From the NCBI RefSeq assembly GCF_048268085.1, contig NZ_JBLWWF010000011.1, forward strand, positions 1-64,000: 64,000 bases of DNA. Reading direction: 5' to 3'. The notes under the pieces were generated by a model that saw only the letters and a program-made list of their open reading frames with translations, was not told where the DNA came from and did no database searches. Below are positions 8,662-17,074 of the stretch, piece by piece. Source of the DNA: Neptunicella sp048268085. GTDB taxonomy: Bacteria > Pseudomonadota > Gammaproteobacteria > Enterobacterales > Alteromonadaceae. The position numbers and the translations under genes are program-made. The first letter of the stretch is position 1, and each line of letters begins with the position of its first letter.

Positions 8662-9114
8662 TCAGGAAATAACTTGCTTAACAGATATAGGCTGGGGAAT
8701 AACCGCAATAAGTTGCGGCTGATACTGCTCCGGTTGACGTTGTAAAAACAAACGCACTGCCATAAAGCTTAGGCTTGACGCCATCAAGGCACTCAGGATA
8801 ACCCATCCTTCACTGAACCAAAGCTGGGTCACCATTACCGTGATCAATAGTGCTAACACTGGCATCAAATACACTAGTGCGGATGCTCCCAACAATGTCT
8901 GCTCGGGAATTCCCAATTTAACCTGCTGGCCTACTTGTACTTGTTGTTGGCAATCAAGTATCAACTGTTGCGTTTTTGGGGATAAAGCCCTGGCCACCAC
9001 ACCCGTTCCGCAATGGCTATTAACCTGACAACCACTGCAGGTCGATTTTATCTGGGTTTCGACTTGAATTTGACCGTTGTTGATAGCAGTAATCACGCCC
9101 ATTTCTTCGATCAC
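8662..9114 (-). CDS. rseC: SoxR-reducing system protein RseC
   Basis: RseC is an inner-membrane protein encoded at the end of the sigma-E operon. In E. coli it is linked to the SoxR-reducing system. The N-terminal domain has the family cysteine cluster CSGCQVNSHCGTG (residues about 26-38), and two membrane helices follow (LLGASALVYLMPVLALLITV and WVILSALMASSLSFMAVRLF). Length 150 is normal. Its start overlaps the rseB stop by four bases. Confidence 0.92.
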   Translation of the reverse strand: MIEEMGVITAINNGQIQVETQIKSTCSGCQVNSHCGTGVVARALSPKTQQLILDCQQQVQVGQQVKLGIPEQTLLGASALVYLMPVLALLITVMVTQLWFSEGWVILSALMASSLSFMAVRLFLQRQPEQYQPQLIAVIPQPISVKQVIS

Positions 9115-10073
9115 TGCACGCTACTCCGTATTGATAATGATTGTGCAATACGATCAGCAGTTTGGACTGGCAGTTTACCCACAATAGTGATTTCCAATGG
9201 GCCCTGATGATAGGAATAATAAGTCTCTGCACCATGTCGATACAGGTTTTTTCCGGTTTCAGCCATATCGCCTTGTTGCAAATAAACCGATACATCCACC
9301 AGACCGTCACTCAATAAAATATAATCAACAATCTGTCCTGTTACTGACAGGCGATGGGTATCGCGTTTCACTTCAACCATCCCCTCAGGCAACCAATCCA
9401 AATGCCATTGGTGAGACTCAAGGTTATGCGAGTTGGTTTGAACCACCTCTGGCAATTTAGCCTCTTCGATACGTAAAAAGATTTCAGCGGGTTGTTCTGT
9501 GACATTTAACGAAGTGGTTTGAATTTGTTCAATAATCTTGCCCTGCGGATCGACCATATCCATTTTCAGCAATAGACCCGTTTCCTGATCTAACCACAGA
9601 TTAAAGCCGTACCGACTTTTATCTTTGCACACAATGCGAACTTGTTGGGTTGAACGGCCGGAAATACGACTACGTCCTACCAACACAAAATTGTAAGCAT
9701 CTTCCAACTCCAGTGGCTGGTGAAATAAAATCGCCGGTATCGGACCATTAATAATATCTGATTCCAATGAATACGCTGGCACATTAGGTTCAAAAAAGCT
9801 CACTTTGTTACCCACCCGAACAATTTCTCGGCCAGGGCCATTGAGCAAACTTAAGTGTTCCATCTCTTTACCATCGACAATAGCATGACGCCAACGGTAA
9901 GGCTCCACCGCAGAAGAAGGTTGCAAGACAACAAATGACATATCGTAATTCATACTGCGTAACGAATTGGCCATTTTAACTAACCAAGACTCAGCACTAT
10001 CGCCAGAAGGCAATTCGGCAGCCGAAGCTGCCGAACCAATACAAATAAAAATGATACTCAAATATCGAATCAT
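9111..10073 (-). CDS. rseB: Sigma-E factor regulatory protein RseB
   Basis: RseB is a periplasmic protein that binds the anti-sigma factor RseA and shields it from DegS cleavage until lipopolysaccharide signals displace it. A signal peptide (MIRYLSIIFICIGSAASA) is followed by the MucB/RseB N-terminal lipoprotein-fold domain (SAESWLVKMANSLRSMNYDMSFV) and the smaller C-terminal domain that contacts RseA. Length 320 matches the family. The start touches the rseA stop, placing it third in rpoE-rseA-rseB-rseC. Confidence 0.94.
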   Translation of the reverse strand: MIRYLSIIFICIGSAASAAELPSGDSAESWLVKMANSLRSMNYDMSFVVLQPSSAVEPYRWRHAIVDGKEMEHLSLLNGPGREIVRVGNKVSFFEPNVPAYSLESDIINGPIPAILFHQPLELEDAYNFVLVGRSRISGRSTQQVRIVCKDKSRYGFNLWLDQETGLLLKMDMVDPQGKIIEQIQTTSLNVTEQPAEIFLRIEEAKLPEVVQTNSHNLESHQWHLDWLPEGMVEVKRDTHRLSVTGQIVDYILLSDGLVDVSVYLQQGDMAETGKNLYRHGAETYYSYHQGPLEITIVGKLPVQTADRIAQSLSIRSSVQ

Positions 10074-10696
10074 TATTTAACTTCAGGCTCCTCAGAGGCT
10101 GTTTTGGGTTGCACGGTAGTTTCATCTACCGGTGCTAAAGGGGTATTTTCAAGCGTACTGGTTTTACGACGCATTTGTTGCTGATGGTCGGTTAGAAACG
10201 CGATAACCTGCCGACGTTGTTCTTGTATGTCCTGACGGGGAACCGCCCGTGATTGTTCAAGACTCACTGGTGATAAGCCGCCCTGCACACCTAAACCCAA
10301 ATAATCCGATGGCGCACTAAATGACTGCTCGACTTCAACAGGTTTATTATAAGATTGAACTCCAAAAATCACTGCGGCAGCAACCGAAGCGGCAATCGCA
10401 AATTGTCCTGCATTACGCACCAGAGGAACCACGTTACCGATAACCGGCCAATCACGCCATGCTGATTTCTTCGGAGCAAGTAAGGTGGGTTCATCTGCCA
10501 ATGCTTGTGCAACATTCGCAGCAATATCAAAATCCAGTTGTGCTGGCAGCTCTTTACGCAATGTATCGCGTACAAGATGATAACCCTGCCATTTCTGCAT
10601 TAATTCAGGATATTGTGACAGTTCGTCCAAAATAGATTCATTCTGGAGCTCTCCATCCACTAATGCTGAAAGGCTTTCAATTTTCTGCTGCGTCAT
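10073..10696 (-). CDS. rseA: Anti-sigma-E factor RseA
   Basis: RseA is a single-pass inner-membrane protein that holds sigma-E inactive and is released by DegS and RseP proteolysis. The N-terminal cytoplasmic sigma-binding part includes IESLSALVDGELQNESILDEL. One membrane helix (GQFAIAASVAAAVIFGVQSY) lies around residues 97-116. The periplasmic tail is Gln/Arg-rich with a Thr/Glu-rich end. Length 207 is in range. It begins 19 bases after rpoE ends. Confidence 0.92.
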   Translation of the reverse strand: MTQQKIESLSALVDGELQNESILDELSQYPELMQKWQGYHLVRDTLRKELPAQLDFDIAANVAQALADEPTLLAPKKSAWRDWPVIGNVVPLVRNAGQFAIAASVAAAVIFGVQSYNKPVEVEQSFSAPSDYLGLGVQGGLSPVSLEQSRAVPRQDIQEQRRQVIAFLTDHQQQMRRKTSTLENTPLAPVDETTVQPKTASEEPEVK

Positions 10697-10715
10697 AAAA
10701 AATCCTGAGTTTTGG

Positions 10716-11294
10716 TTAACGCTCTAATAAAGGCTGAACCACTTTATCAATTGCTTCACGTGCCCGGAATATTCTCGATCGAACCGTCCCCACAGGGCAA
10801 TCCATCACGTTTGCAATATCCTCGTAGCTCAAACCTTCCAATTCACGCAGGGTGATTGCCATACGTAAATCTTCCGGTAACTTGTCCAAAGTGTCAAATA
10901 CCATTGTTTCCATTTGGTCTGACATCAATTTTCGTTCTGGCGATGCATGCTCTTTTAGTGCATCACTGCCATCATAATAATCTGCTTCATCCGCATCCAC
11001 GTCGCTTGATGGTGGCTTACGGCCTTGTGCGACTAAATAATTTTTAGCAGTATTGACTGCGATACGGTACAACCATGTATAAAACGCACTTTCTCCACGA
11101 AAGTTTGCTAATGCCCGATAAGCCTTAATAAAAGACTCTTGGGCCACGTCGGCCACATCACCTGAATTTCGTACATAACGTGACACCAAATGGGTCACCT
11201 TATGCTGATATTTTATTACCAGTAAATTAAAAGCGTTTTTATCGCCTCGCTGAACTCGTTCAACAATTTGCTGGTCTGTTAACTGCTCGCTCAT
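10716..11294 (-). CDS. rpoE: RNA polymerase sigma-E factor
   Basis: This extracytoplasmic-function sigma factor directs transcription in response to envelope stress. Region 2 contains FNLLVIKYQHKV, SFIKAYRALANF and FYTWLYRIAVNTAKNYLV. Region 4 contains LPEDLRMAITLRELEGLSYEDIA and CPVGTVRSRIFRAREAID. All of these are near identical to E. coli RpoE. The ATG at 11294 (MSEQLTDQQ) gives 192 residues, with GGGAG 11 bases upstream. The in-frame TTG at 11303 is less likely. The operon carries an upstream sigma-E-type promoter, implying autoregulation. Confidence 0.97.
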   Translation of the reverse strand: MSEQLTDQQIVERVQRGDKNAFNLLVIKYQHKVTHLVSRYVRNSGDVADVAQESFIKAYRALANFRGESAFYTWLYRIAVNTAKNYLVAQGRKPPSSDVDADEADYYDGSDALKEHASPERKLMSDQMETMVFDTLDKLPEDLRMAITLRELEGLSYEDIANVMDCPVGTVRSRIFRAREAIDKVVQPLLER

Positions 11295-11357
11295 GTGAGC
11301 CAATACTCCCTACGAACTCCAACCTAAACTGCATTTGGCCCATGCAAGCTCAATGAA

Positions 11358-11383
11358 TAGACTCTGTGTTATGTAATAAGTTC
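11358..11383 (-). promoter_or_regulatory. Sigma-E-type promoter of rpoE
   Basis: On the minus strand GAACTT (11383-11378) is followed by a 16-base spacer and TCTA (11361-11358). This matches the sigma-E consensus GAACTT-N16-TCTGA except for the last -10 bases. It sits about 65 bases upstream of the rpoE ATG. Known rpoE operons are autoregulated this way, which supports the call. Confidence 0.7.
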
Positions 11384-11524
11384 GATTTATTTTGATGATT
11401 TTGTATTTTTTCTTAAAAAAGCATCATATATACGATTATTTCAATTGTAATTTGTTTATCCATGATTACCATGACAAACATCGACGCAATCCCTACCTGG
11501 CATATTGCCCCCTAAGTTTACATT

Positions 11525-13114
11525 ATGAATCAAGCTGTTGAACATCGTTGTGACGTTTTAATTATTGGCAGCGGTGCTGCTGGACTATCGATGGCATTAA
11601 AACTGGCCGATCACTGCAATGTGATCGTGCTCAGCAAAGGCATCATTTCAGAAAGCTCTACCTATTACGCGCAAGGTGGAATTGCGGCAGTATTTGATCA
11701 GCAAGATTCGGTGGAATATCACATTCAAGATACCATGGAATCCGGTGCTGGATTATGTAACCTTGATGTAGTGAGGTTTACGACCTCCCGTGCCAAGCAT
11801 TGTCTGGAATGGTTAATTGGCTACGGCGTGCCCTTTGATCAGGAACAAAACGAAAACGGCGACCAACGCTATCACTTAACTCGGGAAGGCGGTCATAGCC
11901 ATCGACGTATCTTGCATGCTGCCGATGCCACCGGCAAAGCGGTAGAGTTAACCCTAGTGGATGCCGTATCGGAACATCCCAATATTCATATTTTTGAGCG
12001 CTATAACGCGATTGATTTAATTAACGATCCCAAGGATAAAAAACGTGTCCTCGGCGCCTATGTCTGGAACCGTAAACAGGAACACGTGGAAGTGATCCGC
12101 TGTCGCTTTGCCGCATTAGCTACAGGTGGCGCCAGCAAAGTCTATCAGTATACTTCCAATCCCGACGTTTCAAGTGGTGACGGCGTCGCCATGGCATGGC
12201 GCGCAGGTTGCAGAGTCGCCAACATGGAATTTAATCAATTCCATCCCACTTGTTTATATCATCCTGAAGCACGAAATTTTCTGGTTACCGAAGCACTGCG
12301 TGGTGAAGGAGCGTATTTGTGCCATGCTGACGGTACGCGTTTTATGCATAAATTTGATGAACGACTGGAGCTGGCACCACGTGACATCGTGGCCCGCGCC
12401 ATCGATTTTGAAATGAAACGCCTCGGTGCCGATTGCATGTATCTGGATATTAGCCATAAACCGGCTGATTTTATCGTTAAACATTTTCCGACGATTTATC
12501 GCAAGTGCCGTTCACTCGGTATTGATATAACCCGCCAGCCTATTCCTGTTGTTCCAGCGGCACACTATAGCTGTGGGGGGGTCATGACCGACACCGATGC
12601 TCGCACCGATCTGGACAACCTGTATGCCGCCGGCGAAGTCGCTTATACCGGACTGCATGGCGCTAACCGCATGGCGAGTAATTCACTGCTGGAATGTATT
12701 GTTTTTGCCCATTCTGCAGCGGAACATATTATTAGTCGTTTAAGCGAATCAAGCGTGGAAATAGCGATTTCGCCCTGGGATGAAAGTAAAGTAACCAACT
12801 CCGACGAAGAAGTGATTATTCAACACAACTGGCACGAGCTACGCCTGTTTATGTGGGATTACGTGGGAATAGTGCGCACCGATAAGCGATTGGAACGCGC
12901 TCAGCGAAGAATAGAGTTATTACAACATGAAATTCACGATTACTACGCCAATTTCAGGGTCAGTAATAATCTACTCGAATTGCGTAACCTGGTCACGGTG
13001 GCTGAGTTAATCGTCAAATGTGCGATGCAGCGCAAAGAAAGTCGCGGATTGCATTACAATTTGGATTATCCCAATCCGCTAGAAAACAGTGGACCATCCA
13101 TATTGCAACCTTAA
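11525..13114 (+). CDS. nadB: L-aspartate oxidase
   Basis: NadB is the FAD enzyme that oxidises L-aspartate to iminoaspartate, the first step of de novo NAD synthesis in the cytoplasm. The N-terminal dinucleotide motif is VLIIGSGAAGLS (residues 10-21). SSTYYAQGGIAAVF follows, then the catalytic-domain HPTCLY, TEALRGEGAYL and APRDIVARAID. The FAD contact AAGEVAYTGLHGANRMASNSLLE is near residue 370. The helical C-terminal domain closes the protein. Length 529 matches E. coli (540). It is divergent from rpoE, the arrangement found in E. coli. Confidence 0.96.
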   Translation: MNQAVEHRCDVLIIGSGAAGLSMALKLADHCNVIVLSKGIISESSTYYAQGGIAAVFDQQDSVEYHIQDTMESGAGLCNLDVVRFTTSRAKHCLEWLIGYGVPFDQEQNENGDQRYHLTREGGHSHRRILHAADATGKAVELTLVDAVSEHPNIHIFERYNAIDLINDPKDKKRVLGAYVWNRKQEHVEVIRCRFAALATGGASKVYQYTSNPDVSSGDGVAMAWRAGCRVANMEFNQFHPTCLYHPEARNFLVTEALRGEGAYLCHADGTRFMHKFDERLELAPRDIVARAIDFEMKRLGADCMYLDISHKPADFIVKHFPTIYRKCRSLGIDITRQPIPVVPAAHYSCGGVMTDTDARTDLDNLYAAGEVAYTGLHGANRMASNSLLECIVFAHSAAEHIISRLSESSVEIAISPWDESKVTNSDEEVIIQHNWHELRLFMWDYVGIVRTDKRLERAQRRIELLQHEIHDYYANFRVSNNLLELRNLVTVAELIVKCAMQRKESRGLHYNLDYPNPLENSGPSILQP

Positions 13115-13168
13115 CCTCAATAACAAGCCAATGGTTAAATTCTGCCTGGGTTTAATCCGGGACCAGCA

Positions 13169-14023
13169 CTAATCTATTGAGCTTATCGTCCCTTGTAAAT
13201 GCACAGTCTTGCGGCCAATTTGCGTCAATTCAAAATGCTGATTGAGATTATCATGGCAGTGATATAGCTCCACTTGAGTCGGTAAAAATACTGGCCGCAT
13301 AAACTGCACTTGTACCTTAAACGCGTCCGGCAATTGATCTGACAATGCCGCCAAACAGCGTGCTTTACTCCACATGCCATGGGCAATTTGCTGCTTAAAC
13401 CCAAACAACCTGGCACTTAATGCGAACAAATGAATCGGATTATAATCGCCTGAATATTTGGCGTATTGTCTGCCCAGTGAGGCCGGCAGCGTAAATTGAT
13501 TCAGCACATTCATAGATCGATGTATTTTGGCTTGGCTGGCCTTACGCAAGCTGCTTTTAGCACGGCTTAAATTGGTACTTACTCCTCGCCATACCAGTTG
13601 ATTATCAATCAAGACCTGGGTAACGACATCAAACTGCCATCCACGTGGATGAGGCTGTAAGTTATCTAATGAACAAACAATATCGAAGTGTTCATCAATG
13701 CTGATCGGACGATATTGTTCAATCTGGTTTTCAATATGTACCAATCCCACTACTGCAAAAGGGTTATCAGCTTGTACCATCAATTCTAATTGCATCTGAA
13801 ACGCAAGCACATGCAAATAGGTTGGTGGTAGTTGTTGTGGTGATGTCCAGCCAATACAGTCACAATAACCATTGAAATGATGGGGGGTAATTTGCATATT
13901 TTGTCGGTGAATACGCGACAAAGGTAAACTCATTGTTGCCGAATGTTGGCCTTTTTTAATCGCGGCCTTAAAAAACAATCCCGCGATATGCGCCGGTTTA
14001 TCTTGCCTCTGCTGAATACTCAC
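13169..14023 (-). CDS. MaoC-like hot-dog fold protein
   Basis: A protein of about 284 residues. Its C-terminal part resembles the MaoC/acyl dehydratase hydratase-2 motif: YSGDYNPIHLFALSARLFGF followed by QIAHGMWSKARCLA, with the Asp and His of the active site present. The N-terminal half fits a second, degenerate hot-dog domain. Such proteins hydrate enoyl thioesters, but the natural substrate cannot be read here. The GTG at 14023 overlaps the ygfX stop as GTGA and has AGGA upstream; a TTG at 14026 is the alternative. It is the third gene of the sdhE-ygfX run and converges with nadB. Confidence 0.72.
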   Translation of the reverse strand: MSIQQRQDKPAHIAGLFFKAAIKKGQHSATMSLPLSRIHRQNMQITPHHFNGYCDCIGWTSPQQLPPTYLHVLAFQMQLELMVQADNPFAVVGLVHIENQIEQYRPISIDEHFDIVCSLDNLQPHPRGWQFDVVTQVLIDNQLVWRGVSTNLSRAKSSLRKASQAKIHRSMNVLNQFTLPASLGRQYAKYSGDYNPIHLFALSARLFGFKQQIAHGMWSKARCLAALSDQLPDAFKVQVQFMRPVFLPTQVELYHCHDNLNQHFELTQIGRKTVHLQGTISSID

Positions 14024-14445
14024 CAATCATCCTTTTGTTGCATACGCATAATTATTCTGGCTAATCGTCGATAGTCCTGATCACTGACCGCATCTTTGAA
14101 TATCCACAGCCATTGTACTTTTTTATCGGTAGGTGAACTAAGACATATCCACAATAACCAAGATGAAACACGGGAGGCAGAAGTAACAGTACACATAGTC
14201 TGTTGTTCAAGCCAAATCCACTCACCTTTTTCATCCACCGAAACGGTGGCCTTGAGTCCGGGGCTGCGCAAGTACCCGACAATAAAAATGATCACCAATA
14301 AACTCAGTGATGACTGTAATATCCATTGGGCGGCAAACAAATCTGCTTTCCAGCACCAGATAGAGGCCAACAACACACTGCCTGACAATAATTGAAATAG
14401 CCGGCAATGCAGTGAAGGAGAAATGACAATTCTATACTTTGACAC
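14020..14445 (-). CDS. ygfX: YgfX (CptA-like) membrane protein
   Basis: A 141-residue protein with two adjacent N-terminal membrane helices (LFQLLSGSVLLASIWCW and WILQSSLSLLVIIFIVGYL) and a C-terminal cytoplasmic domain ending in DYRRLARIIMRMQ. It lies directly after sdhE, overlapping it by 14 bases, which is the place of ygfX in enterobacteria. E. coli YgfX has been described as a toxin-like partner of SdhE/YgfY affecting cell shape, but that role is disputed. The position is the strongest evidence; sequence conservation is low. Confidence 0.72.
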   Translation of the reverse strand: MSKYRIVISPSLHCRLFQLLSGSVLLASIWCWKADLFAAQWILQSSLSLLVIIFIVGYLRSPGLKATVSVDEKGEWIWLEQQTMCTVTSASRVSSWLLWICLSSPTDKKVQWLWIFKDAVSDQDYRRLARIIMRMQQKDDW

Positions 14446-14683
14446 GATCTAAAATATGTTTAACCATGGCCGCCAATTCAGGATCATCACAGCTTTGATG
14501 CCCCATAAACCAAGCATAAAGATCTGGATCATCACAGGTTAACAAGCGTTCAAAAACTTCCTGCTGCTGCTCTGACAGCTTTCTAAAGGGCTCTTCCACA
14601 AATGGCATAAACAGCACATCCAACTCTAACATTCCGCGACGACATGCCCATTTCAATCTGTTGTATCGTAAAGTGGAAAACAT
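14432..14683 (-). CDS. sdhE: FAD assembly factor SdhE
   Basis: SdhE is a small cytoplasmic protein that promotes covalent attachment of FAD to succinate dehydrogenase SdhA and fumarate reductase FrdA. The family motif RGxxE is present in WACRRGMLELDVLF, with the C-terminal DPDLYAWFMGH typical of the family. The start at 14683 (MFSTLRYNR, 83 residues) is chosen because AGAGG lies seven bases upstream; an in-frame ATG at 14713 would add ten residues and lacks such a site. It is divergent from ygfZ, as in E. coli. Confidence 0.9.
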   Translation of the reverse strand: MFSTLRYNRLKWACRRGMLELDVLFMPFVEEPFRKLSEQQQEVFERLLTCDDPDLYAWFMGHQSCDDPELAAMVKHILDRVKV

Positions 14684-14861
14684 CTTTGAACCTCTATTAA
14701 AAAATCGATTCATACTAACAAAATATATGGCAATTGGTTATCTTTCATCGTCGATTCAATTGATGTTTTAAGAATTATCCTGATCCAGCGAAAACTTCAC
14801 TTGCCTCTGCGTAATTTGCCCCAATATTGTTTTTATTGTTAATCCAAATATCATTGGTTTT

Positions 14862-15788
14862 ATGTCTGAATTTATCCAACAACTTAATCATCTTGGCGTC
14901 ATCAATCTAACTGGTGAAGAACATATTAGTTATCTGCAAGGCCAAGTCACCGCTGACATCACACAATTAACCGAACAGCAAGCCAGTATCGGTTGCCATT
15001 GTGACTTTAAAGGTAAAACCTGGAATATTTTTTATGCCATTAAATGGCAACAACAGCTATTTTTAATCAGCGATAAAGGCGGTATTGCTGGCTCACTGCC
15101 TGAGCTGAAGAAATACGCGGTATTTTCCAAGACAGACATCGAAGATCAATCTAGCCAATATCAGTTATTTGGTGGAAGCGGCGAAGCCATTCAAGCCTTA
15201 ATTAACGCTACTTTTGCTGAATTACCGACCCAACATTTAGCAACCGTCGCTAATCAGCACGGTGTCGCGCTCTGTTTAACCACTCCCGAGCCACGTTGGT
15301 TAGTCATGCTCAACAATCAACATGCAGATGATTTCAGCAATGCCGTTAGCAGCACAACTGATGCTCAAACTTGGCAATGGCAGGACATTCAGGCCGGGTT
15401 AGCGCATATCGCTCCACAAACCAGTAACCAATTTGTGCCACAGATGCTCAATATGCAGGCCCTCAATGCTATCAGTTTTAGTAAAGGCTGTTATATGGGG
15501 CAAGAAGTGGTGGCCCGGACTAAATATTTAGGCAAAAACAAACGAGCGACTTTTATTCTCAAGTCAGAACAAGCACACTCTCTAACCGCAGGTGATATAT
15601 TAGAGCTACAAATTGAACAAAATTGGCGAAGAGGCGGTACCGTCATCAGTTGTGCTACAGTAAACAATCAAACTTGGTTACTCGCCGTATTAGCCAATGA
15701 TACGCAAGTAGGGGCAGTGTTACGCAGTAAAGAGCAAGAAGAGGCACTCTTCACCGTACAACCCCTACCCTATTCCATCGAAAACTAA
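14862..15788 (+). CDS. ygfZ: tRNA-modifying protein YgfZ
   Basis: YgfZ is a folate-binding GcvT-like protein that supports iron-sulfur enzymes and tRNA thiomodification, notably MiaB. The signature KGCYMGQEVVARTKYLG is at about residues 206-222, with the conserved Cys. The N-terminal part includes YLQGQVTADI. Length 308 is close to E. coli YgfZ (326). The gene is divergent from sdhE and lies nine bases before an FKBP gene, probably in the same transcript. Confidence 0.93.
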   Translation: MSEFIQQLNHLGVINLTGEEHISYLQGQVTADITQLTEQQASIGCHCDFKGKTWNIFYAIKWQQQLFLISDKGGIAGSLPELKKYAVFSKTDIEDQSSQYQLFGGSGEAIQALINATFAELPTQHLATVANQHGVALCLTTPEPRWLVMLNNQHADDFSNAVSSTTDAQTWQWQDIQAGLAHIAPQTSNQFVPQMLNMQALNAISFSKGCYMGQEVVARTKYLGKNKRATFILKSEQAHSLTAGDILELQIEQNWRRGGTVISCATVNNQTWLLAVLANDTQVGAVLRSKEQEEALFTVQPLPYSIEN

Positions 15789-15797
15789 AGGAACATA

Positions 15798-16283
15798 ATG
15801 AAAATATCTCAAAACAGTGTAGTTACCATGCATTTTACCGTCAGTTCTGAAGACGGAGTACAAATCGATTCATCGCGCAAAGGCGAGCCAATGATGTACA
15901 TTCAAGGCACGCGTTATATGATTCAAGGGTTGGAAGAAGCGGTTGAAGGCAAGCAAGCAGGTGACAGTTTTGCATTAAGTGTTGAGCCTGAAAAAGCCTA
16001 TGGTCAACGTCATGATCAACTAGTACAAGTTGTCCCTAAAAGCATGTTTGAAGGAATGGATGTCGAAGTCGGCATGCAATTTCGCGCAGGCACGGATGAT
16101 GGCGAACAGTCAGTATCAGTGATTGACGTCACAGAAGACGAAGTGGTCGTTGATGGTAATCACCCACTTTCCGGATTAACCCTTAATTTTGAAATTGAAA
16201 TTTTGGATGTGCGTGAAGCCACCGCAGAAGAATTATCCCACGGGCATGTCCATTCTGCTGGCGGGTGTGGTCATCAGCATTAA
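15798..16283 (+). CDS. FKBP-type peptidyl-prolyl isomerase, SlyD-like
   Basis: A 161-residue SlyD-type protein. The FKBP core opens with VVTMHFTVSSEDGVQIDSS, then an inserted-flap region (EPEKAYGQRHDQLVQVVPKSMF) as in SlyD, and closes with NHPLSGLTLNFEIEILDV. The C-terminal tail HGHVHSAGGCGHQH is rich in His and has one Cys, so it may bind nickel or another metal, though it is much shorter than that of E. coli SlyD. The role is protein folding in the cytoplasm. AAAGGAAC precedes the start. Confidence 0.9.
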   Translation: MKISQNSVVTMHFTVSSEDGVQIDSSRKGEPMMYIQGTRYMIQGLEEAVEGKQAGDSFALSVEPEKAYGQRHDQLVQVVPKSMFEGMDVEVGMQFRAGTDDGEQSVSVIDVTEDEVVVDGNHPLSGLTLNFEIEILDVREATAEELSHGHVHSAGGCGHQH

Positions 16284-16310
16284 AAGCTAGTGACAGCGTT
16301 TTGCTCTTGT

Positions 16311-16340
16311 TCGCGCCACTCTCATGTGGCGCGATTTATT
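16311..16340 (+). terminator. Rho-independent terminator after the FKBP gene
   Basis: TCGCGCCAC (16311-16319) pairs perfectly with GTGGCGCGA (16326-16334) around a six-base loop, and TTTATTTG follows. It ends 57 bases past the FKBP stop and lies before the convergent DUF1993 gene, so it may work in both directions. Confidence 0.8.
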
Positions 16341-16356
16341 TGAGTGATTAACTTTT

Positions 16357-16869
16357 TCAGCCCCCCACTCGACCTAAGTAATCGCCTTTGCCTAATTCCA
16401 CACCAAGATGACGCAAAATGGCATAGGCTGTGGTGAGATGGAAATAAAAATTCGGCAGAACAAATTGGGTCACATAATCCTGACCAGAAAAGTTTAAAGT
16501 CACACTGGGGAATGCCAGTACAATGGCTTTATCTTCACTACCTTCAAACCCTTCCGGGTTAAGTGTATCAAGAAACGCTAACGTACGGTCAATCCGCAAC
16601 TGAAGCTCATCCAAGGTTGTTTCATTATCTTCGAACTTTGGCATATCGGTATCCGAAAGACGCGCGCCACAGCCTTTAGCGGTATCACAGGCGATTTGCA
16701 CCTGTTTACTCAATGGCAACATATCCACGGCTAAACGACTGGCCACAATGGTTTGTGGATTAACTTTTTTGGCATCAGCAAACTGCTGTGCTTTTGCAAG
16801 TATCCCTTTGAGGTTCTTCAACCCGCTGATCAATAAAGGAATAGTTGCTGAATACTGTGAAAATGACAT
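16357..16869 (-). CDS. DUF1993 domain protein
   Basis: A 170-residue protein matching DUF1993, a helical-bundle family of unknown function related in fold to DinB-like proteins. Recognisable parts are MSFSQYSATIPLLISGLKNL, the middle RLAVDMLPLSKQVQIACDTA, and the C-terminal FHLTTAYAILRHLGVELGK ending in YLG. The ATG at 16869 is chosen because GGAG stands seven bases upstream. The frame remains open to 16899. No partner is evident: the gene is flanked by a terminator and a divergent channel gene. Confidence 0.85.
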   Translation of the reverse strand: MSFSQYSATIPLLISGLKNLKGILAKAQQFADAKKVNPQTIVASRLAVDMLPLSKQVQIACDTAKGCGARLSDTDMPKFEDNETTLDELQLRIDRTLAFLDTLNPEGFEGSEDKAIVLAFPSVTLNFSGQDYVTQFVLPNFYFHLTTAYAILRHLGVELGKGDYLGRVGG

Positions 16870-17074
16870 AAAAAACTCCGTATTAGGTGACAAAAGCAAA
16901 TGTGAAGAGCAAAGTTCCTGCTAGCTTGACTAAGGCACTGGCCAGCCCAACTAGTTCCAGCATTTAACCAGAATAAGCTAAATTGTGGAATGAATAAGAG
17001 ATAAAGTCCAAACCGTGCAGCACTAAAGGGATTACGTTAACATGGATATAAATACGCCATTGACAGGATCTCCT

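Noticed and set aside
9013..9207. Plus-strand frames opposite rseB and rseC, and similar antisense frames elsewhere
   Set aside because: They mirror strong minus-strand genes, lack ribosome binding sites and have no recognisable domains.
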